A stretch of DNA of 64,000 bases from BM003 sp963783695 (GCA_963783695.1 CAWAOM010000006.1:1-64000), one strand, 5' to 3'. Positions 26,546-35,817 are shown, counted from the stretch's first letter. A program made the numbers and translations. The notes: generated by a model from the letters alone, not told the origin.

Positions 26546-27820
26546 TTACACGCGAAAACGCGCGAACCGGCGCGGTGAATACTCGTCGATATTGATGTCG
26601 CATTGTTGCTGCATGATCAGGTGCGCCAGCGCCTGTGCCGACCCCGCCGCCAGGGTCCAGCCAAGATGTCCATGGCCGGTATTGAGAAAAAGATTTTCGA
26701 TTGATGTCGCACCGATCAGCGGCACGCCGTCCGCCGACATCGGCCGCAGTCCAGTCCACGCCTGAATCCGTTCCGGATCCAGCGACGCGGCAAAGTCGGG
26801 GTAGGTTTGCTGCAACAGAAAGCGAAGGTTATCGATACGTTCTTGGCGCAAAACCCGATCGAAACCGGCGAATTCCGCGGTTCCCGCCACCCGTATCCGT
26901 TCGCCAATTGGCACAACTACCGCGTGCAGCGCATCGTCAACGACCGGCAGACGCGGCGGCAGGCGCCAGCTCTCTGTCGGCACCGTTATTGAGTAACCCT
27001 TCGCCGGCCTTACCGGAAGGCGCAGCCCCAGCGGCCGCAACAATGGCGTGCTGTAACTCCCGGCGGCCACGACAAAGATGTCGGACTCGAGTACACCCCG
27101 AGCGGTTACCGCGCCAGTCAGACGAGCACCGTCGCGTTGTAGCGATTTAACCTCGAGCCCGAAACGCAGGCTGACGCCCATGCGACGAAGCAGCGCCGCC
27201 ATGGCCTCGCAGAACCGGTATGCGTCGCCGCATTCGTCATCCGGAAAAAACACACCGCCGGCAATTTCATCGACAATCGTCGCCAGCGCCGGTTCACGTG
27301 CCACAGTCTGCGCTCGATCGAGAGCTGTAAACCTGACACCGTGCGATGCCAGCGACTCAGCCATATCGATCGCCTGTTCCAGCGAAGCCTCATCACGCAG
27401 CAGTTTCAGCGATCCCGAACACGCGCCGTCGTAGGCGAGTTCGTATTCATCTCGCAACCCGGCCATTACCGAAAGAGAGTGATTTGCAAGCCGCACATTG
27501 CGCAACAGGTTCTCGCGAAAGCGTTGCGGTCTCGACTGCAGCAGGAACGCAACACCCCAGGCACCGAGCGCAGGCAATGCCTGCGGGCGCAGCAGCACTG
27601 GTGCCGACTCATCGCCAATCCAGTGAATCATCTTGCCGAGAATCCCCGGCGCATTCCACGGATCGGCCATGCTTGGCGTCAGCAACCCGCCGTTGGCAAA
27701 GCTGGTGCCGGCCCCGGGCCCCTCTGCCCGGTCGACAACGACAACATCGGCGCCAAGGCGTTTCAGAAACAACGCCGTTGTCAGACCGAGCAGTCCTGCC
27801 CCGACAACTACCGCACGCAC
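26546..27820 (-). CDS. D-amino-acid dehydrogenase (DadA-like)
   Basis: A 424-residue FAD enzyme of the DAO family, like the small subunit of D-amino-acid dehydrogenase, which deaminates D-amino acids to 2-oxo acids and passes electrons to the respiratory chain. The N-terminal dinucleotide fold is intact (VVVGAGLLGLTTALFLKRLG, then VVVDRAEGPGAGTSFANGG), and the C-terminal FAD contact (WTGLRPMSADGVPLIG, LNTGHGHLGWTLAAGS) is the DadA signature. Length is normal. Substrate specificity cannot be read. The 140 bases toward the TIR gene carry no clear site; the gene may follow from the same promoter side as that gene. Confidence 0.88.
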   Translation of the reverse strand: MRAVVVGAGLLGLTTALFLKRLGADVVVVDRAEGPGAGTSFANGGLLTPSMADPWNAPGILGKMIHWIGDESAPVLLRPQALPALGAWGVAFLLQSRPQRFRENLLRNVRLANHSLSVMAGLRDEYELAYDGACSGSLKLLRDEASLEQAIDMAESLASHGVRFTALDRAQTVAREPALATIVDEIAGGVFFPDDECGDAYRFCEAMAALLRRMGVSLRFGLEVKSLQRDGARLTGAVTARGVLESDIFVVAAGSYSTPLLRPLGLRLPVRPAKGYSITVPTESWRLPPRLPVVDDALHAVVVPIGERIRVAGTAEFAGFDRVLRQERIDNLRFLLQQTYPDFAASLDPERIQAWTGLRPMSADGVPLIGATSIENLFLNTGHGHLGWTLAAGSAQALAHLIMQQQCDINIDEYSPRRFARFRV

Positions 27821-27865
27821 GCCTCATTCACCTCCCACAAAAACCGATCGCTACGGCCAGCAGAC

Positions 27866-27895
27866 AAAAAAAGGCCCCGCCGAGGCGAGGCCCTT
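27866..27895 (-). terminator. Rho-independent terminator
   Basis: On the minus strand GGGCCTCGCC pairs with GGCGGGGCC(T) around a short loop and is followed by TTTTTTT. It lies 31 bases after the stop of the exported 150-residue protein and ends that transcript. Confidence 0.8.
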
Positions 27896-27925
27896 CTAAC
27901 AGCCAAGAACATCGACACGGCCGCT

Positions 27926-28378
27926 TTACTTCAGCGAAATTTCCCGCATGTAGTACATGCCGGTAATTTCGCGCATCGCAGGATAATTTTTCTGCGCAAA
28001 CTCGGTCGTCTCCTGGTTACGCTTCTCGCCCCACTCCTTCATAAAGGCTTGATAACGCGCCTGGTTCGGCCCGAGTTCAGCGGTATTTTTGAATTTCACG
28101 GTCAGGATCAGGTTGAAGTCGCCGCTATCAGGAAGGTCGCTGCGATAAATCTTGTAGTCTTCGATCTGACCGAGCTTTAACGCAACCTCGTTGCCGGCGA
28201 CCCAGGTATTCTTGAGACCCTCGAGATAGGCGTCGCCCATGTTAGAAGCAACCTTGATCGTGGTCACCGTCCAGACCGCTTCGCTTTCCTCGTAGTCCGC
28301 CCAGGGTGTGAGATCGGCGGAGGCGATCGAAAAAACAAATGTAAGCGCAACGGCGCCAAGAACCTTGCGTAGGATCAT
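27926..28378 (-). CDS. Exported protein of unknown function
   Basis: 150 residues from the ATG at 28378 (GGGGAA in front). The leader MILRKVLGAVALTFVFSIAS is cleaved after SA. The mature part (VWTVTTIKVASNMGDAYLEG; YKIYRSDLPDSGDFNLILTV; ARYQAFMKEWGEK) looks like an alpha-beta dimeric ferredoxin-like fold of the type seen in small stress or antibiotic-monooxygenase-like proteins, but no motif fixes a reaction. It is a single-gene unit with its own terminator. Confidence 0.72.
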   Translation of the reverse strand: MILRKVLGAVALTFVFSIASADLTPWADYEESEAVWTVTTIKVASNMGDAYLEGLKNTWVAGNEVALKLGQIEDYKIYRSDLPDSGDFNLILTVKFKNTAELGPNQARYQAFMKEWGEKRNQETTEFAQKNYPAMREITGMYYMREISLK

Positions 28379-28597
28379 TAATAATTCCCCAATGAGTAAA
28401 TTGTTTTTTTGTAGCCCGACACGTATAGCAGCTAAACGTCCCTGCCGCAAAAGAATTTGCGGCTTCGCAGCGGCCAGGCCCGCGCAAGGACCATCCCCAA
28501 CTCGCTCCCTGGCCTCGACTCACCACCATAACAGGCAATAAGAACAGCCAGATGAGGCGTGCCGGGTGCTACACGTGAATGGCAGCGAATTCGGTTG

Positions 28598-28897
28598 CTA
28601 TCCGCCACCGCGACGATAGGCCAGCTCGAAGCGTTGCATGAATTCGCCGATCGCGATGTCGTCAAAGCCGTGGAATTCGAACGCCACATTGGTCACCGGC
28701 AAACGCAACAGCCCGAGTCGGCGCTGCCCTTCCGCCGACAAGTGCAGCGTGATCGATTGCGGAAACTCGCCTATCACGATGGTGTCGCCGCGAACGACGA
28801 AAGTGCGCGGCGCAACGGCCTGGGGGAGCAACCGCAAAAACTCGCGATGACTGATCCCCATTTCGCGTTCGAAGCTTGCGCTCGTGGCGGTACTCAC
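28598..28897 (-). CDS. Unknown 99-residue protein coupled to the AOR operon
   Basis: Starts with GTG at 28897 and overlaps the stop of the FAD/NAD subunit gene by four bases (GTGA), so it is translationally coupled to it. The sequence (FEREMGISHREFLRLLPQAV; FVVRGDTIVIGEFPQSITL; HLSAEGQRRLGLLRLPVTNV; FEFHGFDDIAIGEFMQRFEL) is mixed alpha/beta without cysteines. I do not recognise the family. Its tight coupling says it works with the aldehyde oxidoreductase: an accessory, assembly or cofactor-insertion factor is the natural guess. There is no gene in 28379-28597. Confidence 0.7.
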   Translation of the reverse strand: MSTATSASFEREMGISHREFLRLLPQAVAPRTFVVRGDTIVIGEFPQSITLHLSAEGQRRLGLLRLPVTNVAFEFHGFDDIAIGEFMQRFELAYRRGGG

Positions 28898-30162
28898 AGG
28901 ATTCCGCGATTCGCTCCGATTGCCCGGGTCGCCGCAAGATACGCCTCCATGATTCGGGTCGGATCCGCCATCAGGCGGTCTTTCCAGCGTCCGAGCCGGA
29001 TCCGCCCCTGGATCAACCCGCGCAGTACACCGACGTGCTGTGTCAGCCCCAGGCTCGTGCTGCCGACAAGCACATCATCCTCGAACTGCAGCCGCAGGTA
29101 ACGGTAGCGCTCCGCCTCGATCAGTTCTGCGCTATCACCGCCTGCGGCGCCTTGCCAGAGACCGAACGAACTCGACACAAGCCCGAGCGTGGCCAGCACA
29201 TTCATGATGACGCTACCCTGCGACTCGATGTCGCGCCCCGCCATATTCAGAGCGGCGATGCGGCCATGGTCCGCGGCGGTCGGTTGAATGGCATGAACGG
29301 AGTAGTTGCCGGTGGAGAAATCCACACCCTGCGCAACGTCGCCCGCGGCAAAGATATTGCTGACGCTGCTGCGCAGTTGACGATCGACGAGTACTCCCTG
29401 GTCGGTGGCGATCCCGCTGCCTTCGAGAAACGCAATATTGGGGCGAACCCCGGTTGCAGCAATGACCAGATCCGCAGCCAGCGTCTCACCATTGTCCAGA
29501 GTGACTGCAAGCCCCGCTTCGCTTCCGACCTGCTCGATCGCAATCGCCCGGGTTGCAGTCAGTATGCGTACACCCTTGCTTGCGCACCATTCCTCGATCA
29601 GCCGCGCCGGCACCTCGTTCAACATCCGCGGCACGACATGCTGCTCCATCTCGATGACCGTCAGTTCGACGCCGCGCAGGGCGAGCGACTCGAGAATGAT
29701 ACAGCCGATAAACCCCGCCCCCATCAGCACCACTTTGCTGCCTTTGGTCGCCAGCCGCGCCACGTTGCGGGCATCCTCGAGCGTCCAGCAGGGATAGACT
29801 CCCGCCAGGTCAATACCGGGAATCGGCGGTGGAACCGGTCGCGAGCCAGTCGCGATCAGCAACGAGTCGTACGAAAGCGTGTCGCCGCCGGCAAGACGAA
29901 CCTGCTGCGCGCCGCTGGCAACAGCTTCCACGCGATCATGAACGAGATCGATATTGTGCCGGCTATAGTGATCGGGACATTTGCGCAGCAACGTGCCGGC
30001 TTCGTCGATGGCGCCGGTCAGCAGATAGGGAATTGCCATTCGCGAATAAGGCGCACCCGCTTCGTCGCCGATGACCTTGATTGCCGCGTCCGGCGCCGCC
30101 TTGCGCAGATTCTCCGCGGCGATGACCCCGGCCGGGCCGGCGCCAATGATTACATGAGCCAT
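28894..30162 (-). CDS. aorC: FAD/NAD-linked subunit of aldehyde oxidoreductase (AorC-like)
   Basis: A 422-residue pyridine-nucleotide disulfide-type oxidoreductase from the ATG at 30162 (GGAG 8 bases before). Both dinucleotide folds are present: VIIGAGPAGVIAAENL for FAD and VVLMGAGFIGCIILESLAL for NAD, with the ATGSRP and IFAAGDVAQGVDFS motifs. No redox-active CxxxxC pair, so it is not a disulfide reductase; the layout is like nitrite-reductase/rubredoxin-reductase flavoproteins. By position after the ferredoxin and AOR genes it should pass electrons between NAD(H) and the ferredoxin of the complex, as AorC does in Aromatoleum aromaticum. Confidence 0.85.
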   Translation of the reverse strand: MAHVIIGAGPAGVIAAENLRKAAPDAAIKVIGDEAGAPYSRMAIPYLLTGAIDEAGTLLRKCPDHYSRHNIDLVHDRVEAVASGAQQVRLAGGDTLSYDSLLIATGSRPVPPPIPGIDLAGVYPCWTLEDARNVARLATKGSKVVLMGAGFIGCIILESLALRGVELTVIEMEQHVVPRMLNEVPARLIEEWCASKGVRILTATRAIAIEQVGSEAGLAVTLDNGETLAADLVIAATGVRPNIAFLEGSGIATDQGVLVDRQLRSSVSNIFAAGDVAQGVDFSTGNYSVHAIQPTAADHGRIAALNMAGRDIESQGSVIMNVLATLGLVSSSFGLWQGAAGGDSAELIEAERYRYLRLQFEDDVLVGSTSLGLTQHVGVLRGLIQGRIRLGRWKDRLMADPTRIMEAYLAATRAIGANRGIL

Positions 30163-30265
30163 ATCGTTCGCTCCGCAAGCAAGCGCGCCGCGGCTCATAC
30201 CACCGCTTCGCGCCGCCTATAAATGCTCGACAAGCAAGAGAAAGCAGTCCGCCTGTGCGCGGCCG

Positions 30266-32116
30266 TCAGAGACCGAGACGTTGCCGGGTCGATGCGGTCG
30301 GTACGCCTTCGCCATTCCATCCGCGCAACTCGTAGTACTCGGGCAGCATCTTGTCGAGTTCATTGACCCTGCCTTCGGCCGGGCCGGTATTGGCCGCATC
30401 CTTCAGCAAGCGCTTCGGCAAGGTATCGTCTTTTCCGGTCAGACCCGCCGCTAGATTGAAGTCGCGCTCCAGATTCCAGATACGCTCGCCGACTTCCGCG
30501 AGTTTCTCCATCGTCCAGCCACCCTCGCAGGCCGCATCGATCTGCGGCGCAATGTCCGCGAGCGTCCACGCAAAAGTCGTAAAGATGCATAGCCCCGCCG
30601 AATCGACCGCTGCCGTCGCGTCCTGGAAAGCTTTTACCAGGCCGGCTTTGCCTTCCGTCACCAGCGGATCGGTCTTCTCCGGAATGCCCATGACTTCGGA
30701 CGAGACGGTATAACCGCGCAGATGGCAGGCGCCGCGATTCGACGTCGCATAGGCGAGCCCCATACCCTGGATACCACGAGGGTCATAAGCCGGAAACTCC
30801 TGGCCCTTTACGGTCATCGACAGTTCCGGGTGGCCGTATTTGTCGCATAAGCGCTTTGAACCAAGCCCCAGTTCCTTGCCGAAACCCTCACCGTTCATCG
30901 TCAGTTCTGCAGCGCGGGTCAACGCCTCGGCCGAGCCGAAACGCATCTCCAGACCGCCGGTCTGCTCGGTGGTGAGCACACCCATCTCAAACAGTTCCAT
31001 CGCTGCCGCAACCGTGGCGCCGAACGAGATCGGATCGAAGCCGTCTTCGTTGCACAGGAAATTGACATAGGTCAGCGCATCGAGATCGTCGACACCGGTG
31101 TCCGAGCCCAGCGCCCACGCAGCCTCATACTCGAGCCCACCGGAGGCACCCCAGTACTCGGGCTTGTTCTTAACCGTGAAATGGCCCTTGTCGATCGTGG
31201 AGATCCGGCCGCAGGCAATCGTGCAGGCAAAACACGCGGCGTTAGTCACCAGGTTGGGCTTGCCGTCGCTCTTGCGCGGCTCGTGCATTGCCTCCCCGGA
31301 TATATGACTAGCCCCCTCGAAGCGGACCTCGCGCATGTTGCGGGTCGGCATCGCACCGACTTCATTGATTACATTCATCAGCACCTGGGTACCGTAGGTC
31401 GGCAACCCCTGCGAGGTCACCGCATTGTCGGCGAGCACCTGCTTGGCCGCCTGCGTGGCCTGCATGAAGGCTGCGGGATCCTTGATGTTGCCGACCCCGC
31501 GGCTGCCGCGAACCGCAACCGCCTTGAGATTTTTCGACGCCATCACGGTACCGACGCCCGAACGCCCGGCCGCGCGGTGCAAATCGTTTATCACTCCTGC
31601 GTAAAGGCAACCGGCTTCGGCCGACCGCCCGACACAGGCGATGCGCAATTGCGGATCCTGGTGTTTTTTGTGTAGCGCCTCGTCGGTCGCCCACACCGAA
31701 AGACCCCAAAGATCATCTGCCGGTAACAACTCGGCCTTTTCGTTTTCCAGATAAAGGTAGACCGGCGCGCTTGCGCGGCCCTCGAAGATGATCATGTCCC
31801 AGCCGGCATTTTTCATCTCCGCACCGATAAAACCACCGGAGTTGGAACAGGCGATCGTTCCGGTCAGGGGGCTTTTCGTCACGACCGAATAACGGCCGCC
31901 GGTGGATGCCATCGTACCGGTCAGCGGGCCGGTCACCATGATGAATTTGTTAGCTTCGGACAACGCATCGACCATGGGGTCAATTTCCTCGCTGAGATAT
32001 TTGCTCGCGAGCCCACGTTGCCCCAGATATTGCGTTGCCCATTCCATGTTCAACGGCTCGGCAGCGCATGTCCCACTCGACAAATCGACCCTCAGAATTT
32101 TTCCTGTCCAGGCCAT
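30266..32116 (-). CDS. aorB: Tungsten-containing aldehyde:ferredoxin oxidoreductase
   Basis: Oxidises aldehydes to carboxylic acids with a tungsten bis-pterin cofactor and one 4Fe-4S cluster. The 616-residue protein has the full AOR layout: N-terminal domain (GKILRVDLSSGT; GGRYSVVTKSPLTGTIACSN), pterin-binding segment AAGRSGVGTVMASKNLKAVA near residues 182-201, the cluster cysteines C295, C298 and C302 (CFACTIACGR), and a fourth Cys near residue 500 (AGLCIFTTF). Length fits the family (about 605-620). Upstream lie the ferredoxin and MoaD-like genes, downstream the FAD subunit; a tungstate transporter is encoded nearby. The real aldehyde substrate is unknown. Confidence 0.93.
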   Translation of the reverse strand: MAWTGKILRVDLSSGTCAAEPLNMEWATQYLGQRGLASKYLSEEIDPMVDALSEANKFIMVTGPLTGTMASTGGRYSVVTKSPLTGTIACSNSGGFIGAEMKNAGWDMIIFEGRASAPVYLYLENEKAELLPADDLWGLSVWATDEALHKKHQDPQLRIACVGRSAEAGCLYAGVINDLHRAAGRSGVGTVMASKNLKAVAVRGSRGVGNIKDPAAFMQATQAAKQVLADNAVTSQGLPTYGTQVLMNVINEVGAMPTRNMREVRFEGASHISGEAMHEPRKSDGKPNLVTNAACFACTIACGRISTIDKGHFTVKNKPEYWGASGGLEYEAAWALGSDTGVDDLDALTYVNFLCNEDGFDPISFGATVAAAMELFEMGVLTTEQTGGLEMRFGSAEALTRAAELTMNGEGFGKELGLGSKRLCDKYGHPELSMTVKGQEFPAYDPRGIQGMGLAYATSNRGACHLRGYTVSSEVMGIPEKTDPLVTEGKAGLVKAFQDATAAVDSAGLCIFTTFAWTLADIAPQIDAACEGGWTMEKLAEVGERIWNLERDFNLAAGLTGKDDTLPKRLLKDAANTGPAEGRVNELDKMLPEYYELRGWNGEGVPTASTRQRLGL

Positions 32117-32136
32117 GATGTTTCCTCCTCGGGCTG

Positions 32137-32616
32137 TCAGCTACCGGGCCGGCTGATCTGAGCACTTTGCGCAGCATAAGCGCGCATTCGCTCGAGACCG
32201 GTCTGATCGGCATCCACGTAAGTGATGGCCTCGGTCGGGCAGGCCCTGGCACAGGCCGGATCACCTCCGCAGAGATCGCACTTGATGACCTTGCCACTAT
32301 CCTGGTTGTAATTGACGGTGCCGAACGGACAGGCGATCGTGCAGACTTTGCAGCCGACACAAACATCGTTCAGGACGTCCTTTGACCCGGTCGCAGCATT
32401 GATCACAATCGCATCGACCGGACAGGCATGCATACACCAAGCCTCGTCACACTGCGTGCAGGTATACGGGGCAAAGACCCCCTCATGATGAAACGTAAAG
32501 ACTTTTATGCGTGATTTGGCCGGGTTAAAAACGCCTTCTTGCTCGTAAGAACAGGCCATCTCACACTGCAGACAGCCTGTGCACTTTTCCGGCTCAAGCT
32601 TCAGAGATCTGAGCAT
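32137..32616 (-). CDS. aorA: Polyferredoxin subunit of the aldehyde oxidoreductase (AorA-like)
   Basis: A 159-residue electron-transfer protein from the ATG at 32616 (AGAGGTG in front). It has sixteen cysteines in the HybA/DmsB-type four-cluster pattern: CTGCLQCEMACSYEQ, CTQCDEAWCMHACPVDA, CVGCKVCTIACPFG and CDLCGGDPACARACP, so about four 4Fe-4S clusters. It is encoded 20 bases before the AOR gene and should carry electrons between the tungsten subunit and the FAD subunit. In Aromatoleum the homologue AorA forms chains of complexes; the same could apply here. Confidence 0.88.
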   Translation of the reverse strand: MLRSLKLEPEKCTGCLQCEMACSYEQEGVFNPAKSRIKVFTFHHEGVFAPYTCTQCDEAWCMHACPVDAIVINAATGSKDVLNDVCVGCKVCTIACPFGTVNYNQDSGKVIKCDLCGGDPACARACPTEAITYVDADQTGLERMRAYAAQSAQISRPGS

Positions 32617-32858
32617 GAGTGCACCTCTTTGTTTCGCCGCAGCAACCGTGGGGTTCCCTCCCGTCCACATACGATGGCGCGGCTCGACCTGGCACGGTGC
32701 TGGATCAGAGTTTTTGTTCGCAACTCATGTTACTCCCGCGTGAGGGACCGGAGCAAACGAGCCGGTTCGGCAACGGAAATCCTGCGATAACAGCGCTAAA
32801 CCAGATCTTTTATGGCCGCAAAAGACAACCGCCGGAGCCGTTTCGTTGGTCGCAATTC

Positions 32859-33110
32859 TCAGCCGCCGGCAACCGGGGGGAAAATTGCGAGATGGTCACC
32901 CTCCTGCAGCGCGGTCTGATCGCGCAGATGGCGATCGACGAAAACGCCATTAATAAAAACAAGATGAGTCAATTCGAGCGGTAGCTGGTGGCGGTCGATG
33001 ATGGCTGCCGGCGTGGTGCCCTCTGCTACTTCGAGTTCGGCTTCATGGCGACCGGAGCCCGGCGGCAGAAATTGCGTCAGAGACGCGTAAAGTTTGAGCG
33101 TGACTTTCAT
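32859..33110 (-). CDS. MoaD/ThiS-like sulfur carrier for the tungsten cofactor
   Basis: An 83-residue ubiquitin-fold protein from the ATG at 33110 (AAGGAACGGG before it; the longer frame upstream is not protein-like). It shows the MoaD pattern: VTLKLYASLTQFLPPG start, HLVFINGVFVDRHL, GDHLAIFPPVAGG end. The C-terminal Gly-Gly is the part that is thiocarboxylated to donate sulfur to pyranopterin. Its place at the head of the AOR genes suggests a dedicated carrier for the tungstopterin of that enzyme, as with AorD of Aromatoleum. About 240 non-coding bases separate it from the ferredoxin gene, so a second promoter is possible. Confidence 0.82.
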   Translation of the reverse strand: MKVTLKLYASLTQFLPPGSGRHEAELEVAEGTTPAAIIDRHQLPLELTHLVFINGVFVDRHLRDQTALQEGDHLAIFPPVAGG

Positions 33111-33221
33111 CCCGTTCCTTGCCTGACAATACGGATTGTTGCAGCGCGACACCGGTAACCTGGACAACGCGATCGCCAGCGATCAACCCGGCCCGAACTT
33201 TGCAAGGGCCGCCGGCGCCAC

Positions 33222-35426
33222 TCAGGCAGCAATTCTTGATCCTATTTGATAAATCAACAGCGCTCCGACGTACCCGGTCACGGTCATGTAGGCCCACGCG
33301 AATACCGGCCAGCGCCAGCTGTTCGTTTCCCTTCGAATCACCGCAAGCGTTGCCACACATTGCAGGCACCATGCGTAAAACACCAGCAGGCCGAGCACCA
33401 TGGGGAGCGTAAAAACCTCGCTGCCATCGGCGAACCGGGCCGAGCGCAACCGATCTGCCAGGCTTGACTCGTCAGCCTCCGCACCCACGGCATAAATTGT
33501 GCCAAGGACCGCAACTACGACCTCACGCGCCGGAAAGCCGGCTATAACTGCCGCCGAAATTTTCCAGTCCCAACCCAGCGGGGTAAATACCGGTTCCACT
33601 ATTTTGCCAATGCGGCCCAGTGCGCTTTGCTCGAGGTGAGCGGCAGCCGCTTCGTTATCCACACGCGCGAGCTGCTGCGTCAGTTCGACACCGGCATAGC
33701 TCGCTGCGGCCGTTGCCCGTGCCGCCGCCGCTTCCGCCTCAACAGCCGCCGAACGCGGAAAATACGCCAGCGCCCAGACAATAACCGCCACCATGAATAT
33801 CACCGTTCCCGCGCGGCGCAGGAACACCTTCACCCGGTCGAGCAATGCTATTGCGACGGTGCGCAGATTCGGCAAGCGAAAAGCCGGCAGCGCAAGAACA
33901 AAGTTCGGCTTGGGACCGCGCAACGCAGAACGCCGCAGCAGCAGTGCGGTTCCGATACCACCAACGATACCCAGCATGTAGAGGCCAAACAGGACCATTC
34001 CCTGCAGGTTGACGATACCCATCGTCCTGCTCGGCACGAACGCCGCTATCAACAGAGCATAAACGGGTAGCCGCGCCGAACAGGTCAGAAATGGCGCAGC
34101 CAGGATGGTGGCAATGCGATCGCGGCGGTCGGGGATCGCGCGCGTCGCCATAATTCCAGGCACCGCACAGGCGAAACTCGACAGCAGCGGAATGACCGAC
34201 TGTCCGGACAGGCCAACCGGGCGCATCGCGCGATCGACGAGAAATGCCGCCCGCGCCAGGTAACCGGTATCTTCCAGCAGAATAATGAACAGAAAAAGAA
34301 TCAGGATTTGCGGCAGAAAAATAATTACGCTGCCGACCCCGGCAATTACGCCGTCGACTATCAGGCTCTGTAACACGCCGTCCGGCAGAACCTGGCGGAT
34401 CGATTCACCCAGCCCCGTCGTGGCACCGTCGATGAGGTCCATGAATGGCGTTGCCCAGGCAAACACCGCCTGGAACACCAGCGCCATGACGACAAAGAAC
34501 AGCACGGTCGCCGGATAAGGACGATTCATCCAGGCCACCAGGAATGAGCCCCAGCGCGCGATCGGCGGCGCCGCGCTCTGTACCTCGTCAAGGACGCCGC
34601 GATTCCAGCCGTAGCGATGCCGTGCTTCGACCGCGAGCCCGGGCTCGCCCTGAAACAGCTCCGCCCGGGCCTTTTCGATCTCGGTCACGGCGCCGGGCCC
34701 CTGCAGCGCCACCAGCCGCTCGGTCGCGACCGGATCCTCCTCGACCAGGCTACGCTCCACTTCCTGAATACCGGGCACCGCAGGCCCGGTTCCGGCCCCG
34801 TCGAGCAACTGTTCCGCCGCCTCGCGCAACTGCGGCCAGAATGAGGCAACCTGGCGCGATTCACCCGCCATTGCCAGGGCAAGTTCGCGCTTGAGATCAG
34901 CCAGCCCCTTGCCGGTCGTCGCGATAACCGATACCACCGGAACGCCGCCGAGCTTTGCGCTCAGCTTATCAATATCGACACGGGCACCGAGACGCGCGGC
35001 CGCATCCGCCATTGTCAGCACCACGACCATGGGGCGGTCAATTTCGACGAGTTGCTGCAGCAGGTACAAACCCTGGTACAACCGCGTGGCGTCAACAACC
35101 GCGAGAATTCCGTCCGGCGCCGGCGTGCCGGCGACCCGCCCCAGCAACACTTCCACCGCAATACGTTCGTCGGCCGAATCCGGGGTCAGGCTGAAAATCC
35201 CCGGCAAATCGATAAGATCGAGCGGCGTGCCATCGAGCAAAGCCGTGCCCATATGCTTCTCGACCGTGACACCCGGGTAGTTCGCGGTCTTCTGCCGCAA
35301 CCCGGTCAGTCGATTGAACAGCGTGCTCTTGCCCGCGTTCGGATTTCCCACAACCGCAAAGGTCGCCCGGGCGCGGCGGCTGCGGGAAATTGCATCGACA
35401 GGAATACTAGCCGCGACGCTGGACAC
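33222..35426 (-). CDS. feoB: Ferrous iron transporter FeoB
   Basis: A 734-residue inner-membrane Fe2+ uptake protein. From the GTG at 35426, which overlaps the feoA stop, the protein begins with a GTPase domain: G1 GNPNAGKST, G3 DLPG, followed by the FeoB helical domain and a membrane part with the Gate motifs (ITFL-like region LLSSFACAVPGIMATRAIPD, TCSARLPVYALLIAAF) and the C-terminal GYVGALLIYQIGSRIAA. Using the longest open frame would add 37 residues that overlap feoA and are not FeoB-like. Overlap with feoA implies coupling. No feoC follows within the 111 bases to the next gene. Confidence 0.93.
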   Translation of the reverse strand: MSSVAASIPVDAISRSRRARATFAVVGNPNAGKSTLFNRLTGLRQKTANYPGVTVEKHMGTALLDGTPLDLIDLPGIFSLTPDSADERIAVEVLLGRVAGTPAPDGILAVVDATRLYQGLYLLQQLVEIDRPMVVVLTMADAAARLGARVDIDKLSAKLGGVPVVSVIATTGKGLADLKRELALAMAGESRQVASFWPQLREAAEQLLDGAGTGPAVPGIQEVERSLVEEDPVATERLVALQGPGAVTEIEKARAELFQGEPGLAVEARHRYGWNRGVLDEVQSAAPPIARWGSFLVAWMNRPYPATVLFFVVMALVFQAVFAWATPFMDLIDGATTGLGESIRQVLPDGVLQSLIVDGVIAGVGSVIIFLPQILILFLFIILLEDTGYLARAAFLVDRAMRPVGLSGQSVIPLLSSFACAVPGIMATRAIPDRRDRIATILAAPFLTCSARLPVYALLIAAFVPSRTMGIVNLQGMVLFGLYMLGIVGGIGTALLLRRSALRGPKPNFVLALPAFRLPNLRTVAIALLDRVKVFLRRAGTVIFMVAVIVWALAYFPRSAAVEAEAAAARATAAASYAGVELTQQLARVDNEAAAAHLEQSALGRIGKIVEPVFTPLGWDWKISAAVIAGFPAREVVVAVLGTIYAVGAEADESSLADRLRSARFADGSEVFTLPMVLGLLVFYAWCLQCVATLAVIRRETNSWRWPVFAWAYMTVTGYVGALLIYQIGSRIAA

Positions 35427-35661
35427 CGGGATCGGCTCCAATTCGAGACACGCCAAAACAGCGCGCCTGCTGGCGGCGCAGCGACAACGACATGCCGTAG
35501 ACATTGAGTTCGAGCGGATCGCCACCGAGTGACGCATTTAGATACACGATCTCCGCGCCTTCGACCAGACCCATCGTCATCAGCCGCTGAACGCTCTTGT
35601 CCCGGGTATCGATCGACTCGATGCGCGCGCGATCGCCGCGCTTTAGATCCGCCAGCGTCAT
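35407..35661 (-). CDS. feoA: FeoA domain protein
   Basis: 84 residues from the ATG at 35661; an SH3-like FeoA domain: TLADLKRGDRARIESID, RLMTMGLVEGAEIVYL, GDPLELNVYGMSLSLRRQQA. FeoA assists FeoB in Fe2+ uptake in the cytoplasm. The 3' end overlaps feoB by 20 bases, and a Fur-like box lies 133 bases upstream. An upstream start at 35742 gives extra non-conserved residues. Confidence 0.88.
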   Translation of the reverse strand: MTLADLKRGDRARIESIDTRDKSVQRLMTMGLVEGAEIVYLNASLGGDPLELNVYGMSLSLRRQQARCFGVSRIGADPGVQRRG

Positions 35662-35793
35662 CTCGCTGATTGGCTCATCCTCCGGCCGCCGTTGGTACGG
35701 CCCTGGGTACGATTTGCCGACCCGATGACTAGCGGGCGGCACCCTCCGCGACGTTTTCGTTGCGCCGAACGGCCGCGGCTGGCGCGAATGTTA

Positions 35794-35817
35794 GTTGAGA
35801 ATGCTTCGCATTCACAA
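35794..35817 (-). promoter_or_regulatory. Fur-like box upstream of feoAB
   Basis: The sequence GAGAATGCTTCGCATTC holds the 6-bp inverted repeat GAATGC-TTC-GCATTC and matches the usual Fur box 'xGAGAATGxxTxGCATTx' of gammaproteobacteria. It stands between the BON gene and feoA in a spot suited to iron repression of feoAB. Confidence 0.6.

Noticed and set aside
28876..30222. 448-codon plus-strand frame opposite the FAD/NAD subunit
   Set aside because: Antisense shadow; the minus-strand protein has clear dinucleotide-binding motifs.
33043..33372. Minus-strand frame with GGPCKVRAGLIAGDRVVQ between feoB and the MoaD-like gene, considered as feoC or similar
   Set aside because: No usable start, overlaps both neighbours, and lacks the helix-turn-helix or cysteines of FeoC.
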